Shown here: positions 47,727 through 59,877 of the stretch, one piece after another | How the letters are laid out: every line of letters begins with the position of its first letter | Position numbering within the stretch: the stretch's first letter is position 1 | Assembly: GCA_029747015.1 (NCBI GenBank) | Contig: JAKOGI010000529.1 | Coordinates: forward strand, 162,501-226,500 | Origin: Carnegiea gigantea | Taxonomy: Eukaryota > Streptophyta > Magnoliopsida > Caryophyllales > Cactaceae | Length of the DNA stretch: 64,000 nt | Direction of reading: 5' to 3' | Made by a program: the position numbers and the translations under genes | Notes under the pieces: generated by a model | Databases searched by the model: none | Told to the model about the DNA's origin: nothing | What the model saw: the letters and a program-made list of their open reading frames with translations, nothing else

Positions 47727-50700
47727 TCATATGAAATGGTAATGTACCTTCACGTGCTTGGTCATGGCATGGAACACTATATTCTCTACTAGTCGTATGG
47801 TGGAGAGATTGTCACGTTTTAGCATAACTGAATCATTGGTAGATTGATGGGGATCTTTAAGTCGTTGGACCAACCATGTACATTCTTGGGCTGCTATTGT
47901 TGCTGCACGATACTCTGCCTCCATGCTTGATAATGAGACTATTAGTTGTCTTTTACTGCACCATGATATAGCAGCTGATCCCAGGCTAAACATGTAACCC
48001 GTAGTAGGTCGATGAGTATCATGATCACAAGCATAATCAGCATCAGAACAACCAACTAATTCAAACTTGTCATCCTTCGTATAGTATAAACCATAATCAA
48101 GTGTTCCCTTTATGTATGTGAATATTCACAGTACCACTTTCAAGTGAGGCTTCTTTGAGTTTTGCATGTACTGACTCACCACACTGATGGCATAAGTAAT
48201 ATTTGGCCTAGTCAGTGTAAGGTAGATTAAACTTCCCACTAATTATCGGTACATCGATGGTTCTTCAAGATCTTTCCCTTCATATGAACTGAGCTTGGCA
48301 TTCGCTTCCATGGGAGCTGAGACTGACTTGCACTCAAGCATGCCATACTTTTCAAGAAGACCTTGGGCATACTTATGCTTGCACAAGAGCAATCCATTTT
48401 TAGTTCTTTCAACTTTAAGACCAAGAAAGTGCTTTAACTCACTGAGATCCTTCATTTGGAAGCATATGGAAAGATTGATCTTTGTTTGCTAAATTTCTGT
48501 TTCATCGTCACCGGTGATAATGAGGTCATCCATATAGACCAACACTATGGCGATCCTGCCTTCATGAGCCTTTACAAACAAGTTGGAGTCTGCTAGTGCC
48601 ATAGAGTAGCCACACTGGACCAAGGACTCAACTATTTTTCTATACCATGCTCTTGGAGCTTGCTTGAGTCCATATAACACCTTCTTCAACTTGCACACAT
48701 GGATTGGATGACTCTTACTCTCAAACCCCTTTGGTTGATCCATGTATGTCTCACGATCAAGCTCTCCATGTAGAAATGCATTCTTCACATCCATCAGCCA
48801 TAGTCTCCAAGACTTGATGGAGGCCAGTGCTAGTAGAACACGTACAGTGGTGATTTTGCCACTTAACTGAATGTTTCTTCATAATCTATACCATAGGTCT
48901 GTAAGAACACTCGACCCACTAATCGTGCTTTATATCTTTCAATCGAGCCATCAAGCCGCACCTTTAACTTGTATAGCCATTTACAAGAAATGGGCTTCAC
49001 ATCCTTGGGCTTGGCTACTAACTCCTAGGTCTCATTTTGAATCAAAGCTTGCATTTCTTCCTCCATGGCCTTTTGCCACTCCTTCTTTTGTCTTGCATCT
49101 TCATAGGTGCTTGGTTCCATAATGCTTGGTCCTTCTACTAATGCTGCATTTGCATATTTAGGATTTGCTTTTTGTGTCCTCTTGGACCTTCTTAAATGTG
49201 GCTCTAGGGTTTCTTCTTCCACTGTATCTTTAAGTTGACCTGGCCTTTCTTCTTCTAGAGATGCATGATATGTACCTGTTTGCCAAGGACTCCTCTGCTT
49301 GTTTGAGGTCTTTACTTTATTTCCTTCTCCTTCTATACATTCTTCTTATGGTGCTCCCTCATCACTTTATTCTTTTTCTTCACCCTTGGAGTGCTCCTCA
49401 GATCGTTGCTCCAACTTTTCCTCAATCCCCTTAGAATCTGGAAGTGTCGTTGCTTGTGATGACCACCATGAAGGCGCTTCGTCAAAGACCAAATTTCTTG
49501 ATGTCTAGCAATGTCCTGTTGTTGGGTCACAACATCTCCATCCTTTTCTTTCATGGTCATAGCCCACGCAGATGCAACGAATCGCCTTTTTATCGAACTT
49601 GCTTCGTGAGTGGTTTGGTACGAAGACATAACACACACACCTAAAAATTCTGAAATGGCTTACCATGGGCTTGACATTCCATAACTTTTGATATAGAGAA
49701 ATGAACCCAAGCCTTGCTTGTGGTAGTCTATTTATGACTTACACCGCAGTCTTCATGCACTTAGACTAAAAACGTGGTGGCACGTTCTTAGCATGTAGGC
49801 ACGCTTCTGCATGTCTCTGTGAGATATCGATTCTTTCTTTCTGCTACTCCATTCTGTTGAGGCGTGCTAGGACAGATAAACTGGCGTCGTATTCTATGTG
49901 CTCGTAAGTATTCAAAGAACTCATCCGATGTATATTCTCCCCCATTATCTGTACGTAGGCACTTGATTTTGTGTCCTACTTTAGTTTCAACCTTATTTTT
50001 GAACTCCTTAAACTTATTAAGTGCCTTTGATTTCTCTTTCATGAAGTCTACCCAAACATATCTTGAAAAATCATCGATAAAGGTAATCATGTACCTGTAT
50101 CCCGTGATAGATGGATGCTTCACTTTACCAAAGACATCGGAGTGCACGAGTTCAAGTGGCTCCTTAACTTTGAATGTAGACTCCTCATACGGAAGTTGAT
50201 GTGCCTTCTCGTATTGGCATCCCGCACAGATTATATTATCCCAAATCTCAAGTTGTGGAAGGCCCTTCACCATTAACTTTTGCATCATCACCTTTAATTT
50301 GTGATAACTCACATGACCAACTCTTGTATGCCAGAGATCTACTGTGTCATTCTTTCTTGTTTTATCTATATATGCATCTTGGGCTGACATCACATATACT
50401 GACTCCAATCTTCGTCCTTCCAAAAGTGGGAGAGATGTGGGTTTGAGGTTGCGGTGTACCTTCACATCTTTAGGTCCAAAGACCACATAGTTCCTCAAGG
50501 ATGTAAGTTGGGACACTGACAATAGATTCTTCTTCATTCCAGGCACATGATAGACATTCTGTAGTTGCACTCAATGCGAGCTGAATCGAGGAGCAATTAA
50601 AGTATTGTCTATATGGGTAATCGGCAATTTAAAGTCGTTTGTCCTCACCACAACCCAGTCTCCTTTCTATTCAGTTATGCTTTGAAGCTCATTCACATCT

Positions 50701-51851
50701 CCTGTCATGTGATTCGAGCACCCCGAATCCACAATCCAATCGTCTTGATAGTTAATGGGTTTGTTGCTCGTTGTGATAAAAGCGCTTTCTTGTTTTAACT
50801 CCTCAGCACATGATGTAGCTGCTTCTACATCATTTGCTTGAGTACTTTCTTCTATTACAAACGATGCCTGGAAGTCCCATTCTTCTTCACTATCATTGTT
50901 TGTGAAAGTAACTATATTACCTTCCACTTGAGAGGATTTGCAGTCTCGAGCAAAGTGTCCTTTCTTGCCACATTTGTAGCACCGATCTTCTTGACGATAA
51001 TATCTCTTTATTTCCCTTTCTCCTCGAGCTTGATGTGCTCCCCCTTGGGATGGACCTTGTCCATGCTGTCGTTGCCATCTTGGTTGCCTTCTTCCTGATG
51101 ATTCTCCAATGCCATTGTACTCCTTACACTCATACCTTGGCCTTGAGGTGCTCTCTTTTTGTGAAGAGAGCATTTTCTTCATCCTTGATCGAGCCCTTAG
51201 ACATTTGTTTGTCTATGTATTCTTGGTTAGCTAAGATACTTGCTAACTTTGCTAAAGAAGGTTGAGTTGCCCAACCCTGAGTTGCTGTGACAAGACCACA
51301 ATATTTGGGGTCCAAGTCTCTAATAATAATTCGACGCATTATAGCCTCATTAACTGCACTTTTAGCATCTATCTTCTGAATTTCATCACACAGGGATTTA
51401 ACTTTTGTAAAGTATTGGCTTACCGTCATGTCCCCTTGTTTGATGACATGAGCTCATTCTCTAGTTGCTGTAGGTTGGCTTCATGCTTCTTTGTGAAGAG
51501 TGTTTCTAAAATGCCCCAAGCATCACTTGGTGTTTTACAATCCTTCATTCGATGTAAAAACTCGCCCTGCACTGTGACGGAGAGTACATACATAGCCTTT
51601 CCTGCCTTGATCTCCCACTTCCTTTTCTCCTTCGGATTTGTTGGCACAGCTTTCTCATCACTGCCAACGATATCCCATAAATCTTGCTCTTTCAAATAGT
51701 ACTTGATACGTGTGCACCAAGTACTATAATTGCACCCACCGAGCTTCTCAAGTGAGGTAGCTGATGCCAAAAGATCTGTCATACTAACCTCGTAAGCACC
51801 CAGACCAAGAAGACGTGGTCCTAGACCAATGATCTCACAGTCCCTAATCAT
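47727..51851 (-). pseudogene. Copia gag-pol polyprotein, broken
   Basis: In minus order: gag with a W-x-x-R-I-K-Y-Y-L block (51851-51130); CCHC knuckle C-Y-K-C-G-K-K-G-H-F-A-R-D-C (about 50985-50945); protease D-S-G-C-S-N-H-M-T (about 50730); integrase with the H-x-R-x-G-H zinc part (50330) and a core carrying T-D-N-G-G-E-Y (about 49945). Reverse transcriptase has D-V-K-N-A-F-L-H-G (48790) and catalytic Y-M-D-D-L-I (about 48545). RNase H has S-M-E-A-E-Y-R-A (about 47930). Most parts share one register. Register changes around 51429-51130 and around 49222, and stops such as the one near 50667, break the polyprotein. Confidence 0.85.
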
Positions 51852-51933
51852 GCCGGTAGAGTCTCCCTTATACTTCGATCCCTGCTCGAAAATGCTAAAT
51901 GAGAATCAGCTCAAATAAGGCTCCCAAAACCTT

Positions 51934-51945
51934 GCTTTGATACCA
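51934..51945 (-). other. Primer binding site of the copia element
   Basis: The minus strand reads TGGTATCAAAGC two bases after the 5' LTR. It is one base away from the standard plant tRNA-Met site TGGTATCAGAGC. Confidence 0.85.
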
Positions 51946-51947
51946 CT

Positions 51948-52444
51948 TGTTGAGAATGAGGAGGCACAATTGGTATGACAAAAGGCACTACTTTTATTAT
52001 AGCCTTAAAAAGGAACGTACAAAGAGTGAGCAAGACTTAACACTCATGTGGGAGACCTCTCTCTCACTCTTTAAGGACTCCTTTTTTTCACTCTCTTATG
52101 GTGATGCCTCTCCCTTTGTGTGTTTGGATTGCCTATATAAGGAGACCTCGCATCCTATTTATACTAACTCCACCTCCTTAAGGTGTGGTGGAGATTTATT
52201 ACAAGTGTCACAATCTTACACGACCTACTATTATATATCTTAGATTTTTCCTAAGATTTTTCTAGTAGCTAATAGAATATCTTAGATTTTCCTAAGACCT
52301 AGAATAATCTAAGCAAATATCTTAGATATCCTTACCTGGGTAAAAATCTAGATATTATATTCCTAGGATTTTTTATGTATTAATGTCTTACTTCTAGAAT
52401 ATTCTTTTACTTATAAAGTGGGTGATGATTTTTTACTTTTAACA
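51948..52444 (-). repeat. 5' LTR of the copia element
   Basis: 497 bp, plus-strand reading TGTTGAGAATG to CTTTTAACA, so TG...CA ends are intact. It matches the left LTR apart from the latter's duplication and scattered changes. Confidence 0.9.
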
Positions 52445-52493
52445 AATTATAGAAGAGATTTTGTGGTCGGGAATAGGGCTGTCCATTGTTCGG

Positions 52494-52615
52494 TATGGAC
52501 TGGCCCTGGAACCGGACCGGACCGGGCTTAGTCGATCCGATCCACGGTCCTGTCTTTGTCCAGTTTCGGTCTTCGGTCCGGCCCCGGTCCGGACCGGTTG
52601 GACCATGGACCGGTG
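52494..52615. repeat. Left subterminal GGTCCG motif cluster of the hAT
   Basis: GGACCGG, CCGGTCC and GGTCCG motifs are repeated in both orientations within about 120 bp of the left end. Confidence 0.8.
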
Positions 52616-54008
52616 TTTTTAGGGTTTTTTCAAATTTCAATTCTGACTTTCAGTTTCCAGACTTGGCGGGCCTACTGTTTGGCTAGTGTTTGCAACTCAC
52701 CCTCAGCCAGTCAGCCTGCCCTAGTACTCTGCTCTCTGCCTCCCGACTCTCCACTCCAGTCTCACGCTCGCTGCCTCCCCTCTCTCTAACTCTCTCTCTC
52801 TCTCTCTCTCTAACCGTCAGCACTGTGACCCCCGCCCAGCGCCGACAGCCGTGACCGGTGACCCATCCGAGACGGATGCTCAGGTCTTGCACACAGGTGG
52901 CGATTACCTCAAACCCAGCTAGCCCCCCTCCCTCTGCTGACTCCTCTCTCCCTGTCCACCGGGCACTGGACCACCGCTGATTGCCGGATTCTCTATCCAT
53001 CGCCATTCGCCAGTTCTGCTGCTGACCCACCTCCCACCGGTGAGTGTTTCAGAGGTCGAACTCTGATCTCTTCTCTCCCTGTCCATCGATGAATGAAATT
53101 CATTTGATTTCATTTGAGTTCTCATTTGTTTGATGTAAATTATATAATTCATTGATCTATTGTTGGCTTCTAAGCTTCTTGCTGTGCTGTTATTGCCAAT
53201 TGCATATTTGTACAGTGTACTGTTGGCTTTCAAGAATTTTGGGTGGTTACTCACTTACTCTGAATGAAAAGAATGAAAGTGAATGTTGTGCCTAAAGTAA
53301 AAGCAATATTACTTTGAAAAGTGCAGACTAATATGAATGCAAAATGAATATGAGTATATGACTTTTTTACTGTAGATTTTCTATATCTGCTGCCTACTGG
53401 TGTTGTTGATGTGAATGAATATGACTTTTTTTAGGTTTTTCTTTATTTGAACAAAGTGCGAAGCCTTCTTCATTACTGCTATGCTTTCCTATAAATCTCA
53501 CTCTTTCTCTAGCAATGTTAATAACCTCTGTATTGGATTGAATGAGATTGTTGCATAATAAAAAGAGCCATGCTTTTGTACAATTTATTTTGCTTAGAAT
53601 GTTCAACCATCTATGTTCGTTACACTGTACTAAAACCTAACTCAATGGAGTGAAAGTGATTAAGTATTCAAGTGAATATTGAGTCAAAGTGATTAGGTAT
53701 CCCGTATCCCTACTTTAATGCCACGTTTTATTTATCAAATTATTTATCTTTAATTGCTCTGGTTCAATAGCTTATCTTGCATATCCCTACTTTAATGCCA
53801 CGTTTAATAATGTAACCATATAAACATTTACTTTTTCAGGTGTAATTCTTAAGTTCAACTTTGGATTTGATTAGTCATTACGGAGTCCCTTACGGCTTGT
53901 TCTCAAAACGTAAGTTTTGCTATTTTTGTATTTTTTTTTTAAAGTAACATGATCTATATATATATTGTTAGCTACTTATGTATCTTTGCAATTGGTGGTC
54001 AATGCTAG

Positions 54009-56449
54009 ATGTTGAGCTCCACATCCAAAAAGAGGAGTAGTTCCGCAAGGGAAGAATCGGCTGACGTGGATACCGATATTCCAAGTGAGCACCAACCAAA
54101 TGACCCTATTGAAATTGAAGAGGAGGAAGAGGCAAATGAAAGAGGAACACAAAGTAAGATACAAGTTGTTAGAAAGTCCACTCAAAGGGCAGAGTGTTGG
54201 GAACATTTCGAAGAGCTCAAAGAGAATGGCAAAAGAGTGGCCGGTAAGTGCAAATATTGTGGTAAAATATATATGGCCGACTCTAGTAAGAATGGAACGA
54301 AGAACCTAAAAAATCATTTTCCAAAGTGTCCTGAAAATTCGAATAATCAAAGCAAACAGACATAAACTCAGTTGGTTTTTGAAAAAGATTAAAATAATGA
54401 GGGTGAAGCTAGATTGAAGACATGGGTATTGAATCCTCATGAAGCAAGGGAGTCTATAGCCAAAATGATCATAATCGATGAGCTACCCTTTAGGTTTGTT
54501 GAAAATGCGGGGTTTAGGCTAATGATGTCTGTTTGTTGTCCTTCACTTAATATGCCTTCACGCATTACCATTGCAAGAGACATTTATCACATATATGTGG
54601 ATGAAAGGGTGAAATTGAAAGAATATCTTTCACGTTCATGTCCAAGGGTGTGTGTGACAACTGACACATGGACTTCACTTCAGAGGATTAATTATATGGT
54701 TGTAACTGTTCACTTTATTGATAATGATTGGAAATTGCATAAGAAAATATTGAATTTTTGTGCCATTTCTAGTCATAAAGGTGATGATATTACTCTTGTT
54801 CTGGGAAAATCCTTAGATGATTGGGGTTTAGCATCTAAACTGTATACTATTACTGTGGATAATGCTGGGAGCAATAGTATTGCTTGTAATGCCTTTATTG
54901 GTGAGTCTAAGCGACATGGTCATTTTCTTTTCTCTAGTGGGGAATTCTTACATGTCAGATGCATTGCTCACATACTTAATTTGGTTGTGTGGGATGGGTT
55001 AAAGGTTGTTGGAAAGTCAGTTAAGCGTGTTCAAGCTGCTGTGAGATTTATTAGGCAATCTCCTAGTAGATTGCAATGATTTCAAGAATATGCAATTGCA
55101 CAAAAAATTAAGAGCAAGGCTTCTTTGTCTCTTGATGTTCTCACTAGATGGAACTCCACTTATAAGATGCTTAGCACTACTTTAGTGTATGAGCATGCAT
55201 TCACAAAATATAGCAAAAGAGACCCTTATTATAATGTGGAGTTAGCAAAAGATGATGATGCAGATAGGCCTCCTAACTCTGATGATTGGAAACAAGTTAA
55301 ACACTTGTTAGTTTTTTTGGAGGTTTTTTATAATGTGACTCTGCGTTTGTCTGGTACTTCATATGTGACATTGAACTTGCTTTTCTTTGAGATTGTGGCT
55401 ATTCATAGTATGTTAAACAACTTGGAGAAAGTTGTTGAGACCATTGATGCTAATGACGAAGAAAGTGAGGAGATTGAGGAGATTGGATCTAGAGTCATGA
55501 ACTTTAAGGAAATGGCCAAGAGGATGAGAATGAAATATGATAAGTACTATGGCACACTTGAGAAAATCAACCCTTTGATGTATATTGCTCCCATCTTTGA
55601 TCCTAGGTAAAAGTTAGCAGGTCTTGAGATTTCTCTTTGTGATTTGTTTGGCGAAGTACAAGGTAGTGCTATAGTTTCGAAAGTGAGAGAAAAATTAGAA
55701 ACTTTGTTTGATGAGTATTGAGAATTGTACAAGCCATTGACTCTTCAAAGTGGGCAGAGTAGTGGGATACAACCTGTAATTGAGAAGGGTAATGCAAGTA
55801 GTGGAGCTGCCTCTTATGCACAACAATTAAAAAAGAAGTTAAAGGGGTCAGATGGAGGAAGAGGCATCATCAAGATGGAGTTGCAAAAGTACCTAAATGA
55901 GGGACTTAAAGAGGATGAAGTAGGGGATGATGTATTGGGGTGGTGGAAAGTGTATGGTCCTCGATATCCTGTGGTTGCTCGTATGGCTCGTGATGTCTTG
56001 GCTGTGCCTGTTTCTACGGTTGCATCAGAGTCGGCATTCAGTGCAGGAGGACGTACTTTTGATTCATTTAGAACTTCTTTAACTCCAAAGGTAAATGATT
56101 AATTCGTATATTTCTTTATTGTATTATAAACTTGCAACTTATTTATCTTTTATTAACTTATGAATTTTGTTTGGTTCAATTGTGAGAAGATGGTCCAAGC
56201 TCTTATATGTGCATAAGATTGGCTTAGGCCAAGTAGTAAATTAGATATGGATGACTACTTTGAGGAATTGCGGGACCTTGATAAAGGTAATGTTCAATTT
56301 TTTATTTCTTTTTTAATGTGGTTTATTGACTTTATATGATTATATGTTGCAAGTTGTAACTTTTATTTTTGTTCTTTTATTGTTTAGACCTTATTAAGCT
56401 GAGTCTTAAAGATAATGTAATTGATGTGGGTGATACTTTGAACATTTAA
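54009..56449 (+). pseudogene. hAT transposase (BED zinc finger, C-terminal dimerisation domain), stops only
   Basis: One register runs from ATG 54009. It has a BED-type finger C-x2-C...H-x4-C (about 54249-54332), the T-T-D-T-W-T-S block (about 54658), a C-I-A-H-I-L-N-L block (about 54961), R-W-N-S-T-Y (55134), and the dimerisation block Y-P-V-V-A-R-M-A-R-D-V-L...A-S-E-S-A-F-S. Two introns near the end are predicted: 56091-56189 and 56287-56387, each GT-AG. With them the frame runs on through A-L-I-C-A and D-D-Y-F-E-E-L to TAA 56447. A 5' leader intron 53910-54008 ends right at the ATG. Premature stops lie at 54363, 54390, 55077, 55608, 55719 and 56214. No frameshift is seen. Several stops fit CAA-to-TAA or CGA-to-TGA decay. 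Confidence 0.88.
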
Positions 56450-57280
56450 TATTGAGGTAGTTTTCTTTTAATTGTGTTAATTTTATGTTATATTACTATC
56501 TTAGTATCTTTATTATTTTTCTTTGCTAAATTAATTGTTGATTTTTATAGTTACTAACTCTATCTTTTATTTATTTCATATGCTACTACTTGAGTAATTA
56601 GTCAAATATTTGTGAGAGGACCACATTCTTACAAGAAATTCCTTCTCCAAGTCCAAGACAGTGGTTTCAAGTTTGGGATTCGCATCGGCATTGGTTATTT
56701 AGTTTGAAGATTGAGTCACTTGATCGACTTTGAGAAAAGAACATGTTCAACATTTAAAAGTTTTGATTATGTTACTTATGTAATTAACTTTTAAGTTTAG
56801 TTGGTCATGTATTAATTTTTTTAAGTTTGGGAGTTGCTTTAGATTTATGTAATTGTGACTATTTTGGATGTATTACGGTATTGGTTTGGTAAATTAGCCA
56901 AGGATCAACAAGATTGTGTATTTGTGTTCATTGGGAAGAACTTAGATGGTCAAGATTGAAGAACTTGAGAAGGGATTCAAAGATTGCTTATTGCGCTTGA
57001 GAAGGAAAGAACTTAGTGGAACAATATATGCTGAATTGCTGATTGCTGACTCAATGTTTGGTAGGTCAAATTATGTAAGTAGTATGCTTGATCAATTGAA
57101 TGGCAGGAACTCATTATATAATCATGTGCTATTGCTCATTTGCTCATGCTCATAATACAAATTACCTAAGGCCCACAGCCACAGCCGCGGTCCAGCCTAC
57201 AGGTCATAATACAAATGTTTACACAGTGCTTCAAATTTTTAAAAAAAAAAGTTAACACATGTAGACTGCAAGGTGCAAAC
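56450..57280 (+). other. 3' non-coding part of the hAT element
   Basis: AT-rich, with one 69-codon frame (56946-57155) lacking any recognisable motif. It probably contains the transposase 3' untranslated region. Confidence 0.5.
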
Positions 57281-57284
57281 TAGA

Positions 57285-57412
57285 CCGGTCCAAATTCGGT
57301 CCGGTCTGGACCGAATTTGAATCGGTCCGGTCCTTGGTCCATAGTTTTGCCCCAATTCGGTCTTCTGTCCAGGCTGGTCCGGTCCGGTCCGGTCCGGTCC
57401 TGGACCAATGAA
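57285..57412. repeat. Right subterminal GGTCCG motif cluster of the hAT
   Basis: GACCGGTCC, CGGTCCGGTC and a clean run of four to five GGTCC units (about 57377-57401) lie next to the right end, mirroring the left end. Confidence 0.8.
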
Positions 57413-57428
57413 GAGTCCTAGTCAGGAA

Positions 57429-57893
57429 GGTGCAATTTCAAGGTAGCCAAGCATAACTAAAGAAGATGGATAAACAGAGGGGGATTGATAAGTTCTAGTT
57501 GAATCATGTGGTTCACTTTTTTATGCTCTTGTTGCATAATGAGGGGGGAAGGGAGAGACATGGTTAATATCTTGCAGCGGATTTGTTCTTTTTTGGGGGG
57601 GGGGTAGATGAAGAGTTGAGCTTCTAGAACCTAATGTTGAATAAAGAAGTGACCATTTTCTTTTCACTAGAAAAAGATTTAATTTTTCCCCCTTGTATTC
57701 TTTCCCTAATCTAAACAAGAAAAAAAGAAAATAACTTTCTTCCTCATTGTTTTCCTCCTCATTTTTTCCCTTTGAATTTTCTTTTGGACCTATTTTCCTA
57801 AGTCCAAATAGGGTTTTAGAGTGAAGATATCATGGTCATTCATGCAGGCTGGCAACAATATCATTATTAGGCTACATTTGATTAAGTGAGTCT
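57429..57893. other. Spacer between hAT and WRKY remnant
   Basis: Contains a G-run at 57594-57604 and pyrimidine-rich tracts. No gene is recognised. Confidence 0.5.
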
Positions 57894-58694
57894 TTAAGAT
57901 CTGGTGAAAAAATCGTAGATAGTGAAAATGGAATTGGAGGTTGCATTCCCTGTTGCCTGAGAATTCAACAACGATAATGGTGGCTTCTTGTCGTAAGTTG
58001 GTTCATGGACATTTCCCTTATGGGTAAGTGAGTTCACTAAAACTTCCTCAACTTGATCATCTTGTCTCGTGATAGGAGCAAGACCATCCAAGCTGCTAGC
58101 TAATCCGGTTTGTATTCATGATGTTATTGTAACTACTTCCCGCCATTGATGAACTCGCATCAACTAATACAGATTGCAAACTTAGGTTTGAAGGAAGTAC
58201 CTTGGCTAATGTCTCTATTAGTAACTGTTGAGGAGAGATTGACGGACCCCATCAGGTTCTTATTAGAATGAAATAAATCGAAAGTAGGGTATGAGTTGTC
58301 GCAAGTCATGGGGAATGCATTAGATCTAGAAGAAAAGTCAATACTTCTTAAAGGGTATTTCAAGGAGGAAAGGCAATTAGTCAGGGGAGGGTCTTTCATT
58401 AGAATGTGAGGAAGATGTATTAGTGAGGTTTAGAGTGATTGTTGGAAGCATATGTGAAGAAGAGCCTTGGGAGTTAAGCTATCGTGGTCTAGAGTTGTAA
58501 GGAGTGAAGTCTATTCAATTGGGGTTGGTGGTGGTGGATGTGGGAGTAGTACTGTAGGGATGAGAGTTTGTGCCCATTAAACGGGTACCTATCCTTGTCC
58601 ACCCAAATTGGGTGGTTAATACCCACTAAAAACGGATAATGGATACACAATGGGCTGTTACCCATAGCTAAGGTGGATATTTGGTGGATAATAG

Positions 58695-59869
58695 TAGACC
58701 TGTCAGTTCAGACGGGCGGGTTAAATACAGGTTAGGTGTATTCGGGTTTGGGCAAAATACGGGTCGGTGTATTTCGGGTTTGGATAAAATACGGGTGCGT
58801 GTATTTTGATTTTGCGGGTTTTGGATCAACCAAACGGGTTTAGAGCGTATTTTTGTTGATTATTTTTCTTTTTTTAAAATTAAAAATTGGGCTTATTTAT
58901 TGCAGAAAATTGTTATTATTTAATGGAAAAAACATGGTAATTGTAATTTCTTAAAAGAATATTAAAAATATTCAAAATTTTCATATGATACATGAATGAT
59001 ATGTATGGCTAGGGAAAGACTTGGGTCATTTTTAGGTTGGACGGGTCATTCAGTACGTTAAAGTAAGGTCAATAACAGGTTTGGTCATTAATTGGTCAAC
59101 CTGACCAGAGCAACTTAACAGGTGGAGCAGCTCGCCTCGCTAATAACTTATTTAATAATTCGATATCTTTGTTAACCAACCCACCATTACCCAATTATGT
59201 ATATTTTATTAAGAGGTTAACCACAATACGAATATGCTCAGCCCGCTTCCTATTACTAGCACTGTAGTCAAAGGCATTTTAGAATGGAAACCAAACAAGA
59301 GGGAATTAGAGAAGTATAAGATATTATGTTTTAATTGTAGCATCAAAAATTTAGATTTTAATAGAGTAATTTATCTAAAATAATATTAGACACATTCATT
59401 TCACTAAAAATATAATATTATGACTTATGGATTTTTAGTATTTGGCTTATTTTGTTTGACTTTTGAAGAGCAGATCGTTACTTCACATCGTTTCATACCC
59501 ATTCTTTTAAATTGTCAAAATTGTAAGTTGGGTATGATGTTATTTTATGATAATGGAGTTGGAAAAGCAAGGACACTATTATTTAATTTGGAAATGGATG
59601 GAATAATATATAATGCCTCTGTAAATGATATGATTTAATGAATAACTATCATTACCAAAAGGATAATTGAAAGATAATTAACAAATAAGGATATAATGTT
59701 CGGGTCAAGTGGGCAGGTTCGGGTTCGCGTTGGGTTTGACATGCTAATTTACGGGTTTTTTAGATTCGGTTTATTTCGAGTTTGGGTCGAGAAAATCATA
59801 TTCAAAACCCAAAACTTTCGGGCGGGTTCAGGTATGATTTTCTGATCGGGCCAGTTTTTGCTAGATTTA
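58695..59869. mobile_element. Nested non-autonomous hAT-like element with perfect 8-bp duplication
   Basis: Starts TAGACCTGTCA and, inverted, ends TAAATCTAGCA. The perfect duplication GATAATAG lies at 58687-58694 and 59870-59877. Both ends are rich in CGGGTT/GGGTT motifs. The interior has no transposase; a 72-codon frame at 59420-59638 has no known motif. Confidence 0.85.
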
Positions 59870-59877
59870 GATAATAG

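Larger units (their letters stand above)
46785..52444 (-). mobile_element. Ty1/copia LTR retrotransposon
   Basis: A minus-strand element with 5' LTR 51948-52444, a tRNA-Met-type primer site, gag, protease, integrase, reverse transcriptase, RNase H, a polypurine tract and 3' LTR 46785-47560. The domain order (integrase before reverse transcriptase) identifies Ty1/copia, and the protein wording is of the TNT1-94-like type. Flanks ACTTA and AATTA could be a 5-bp target duplication with one change. Stops and frameshifts make it non-autonomous. The LTRs are visibly similar apart from one large duplication, so it is younger than the element at 2361-12200. Confidence 0.9.
52474..57420 (+). mobile_element. 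hAT-family DNA transposon, 4.9 kb
   Basis: Ends are TAGGGCTGTCCATTG at the left and, inverted, TAGGACTCTTCATTG at the right. The flanking 8-bp duplication is GTCGGGAA (52466-52473) and GTCAGGAA (57421-57428). Both ends are packed with GGTCCG/CGGACC motifs, the expected kind of subterminal transposase-binding repeat. The interior codes for a BED/hAT transposase in sense orientation. It inserted only 22 bp from the copia LTR. The transposase is broken by stops, so the element needs help from an active relative to move. Confidence 0.92.

Noticed and set aside
49333..51699. Plus-strand and alternative-frame minus-strand open frames of 60-145 codons
   Set aside because: They are shadows of the minus-strand copia gag-integrase region.
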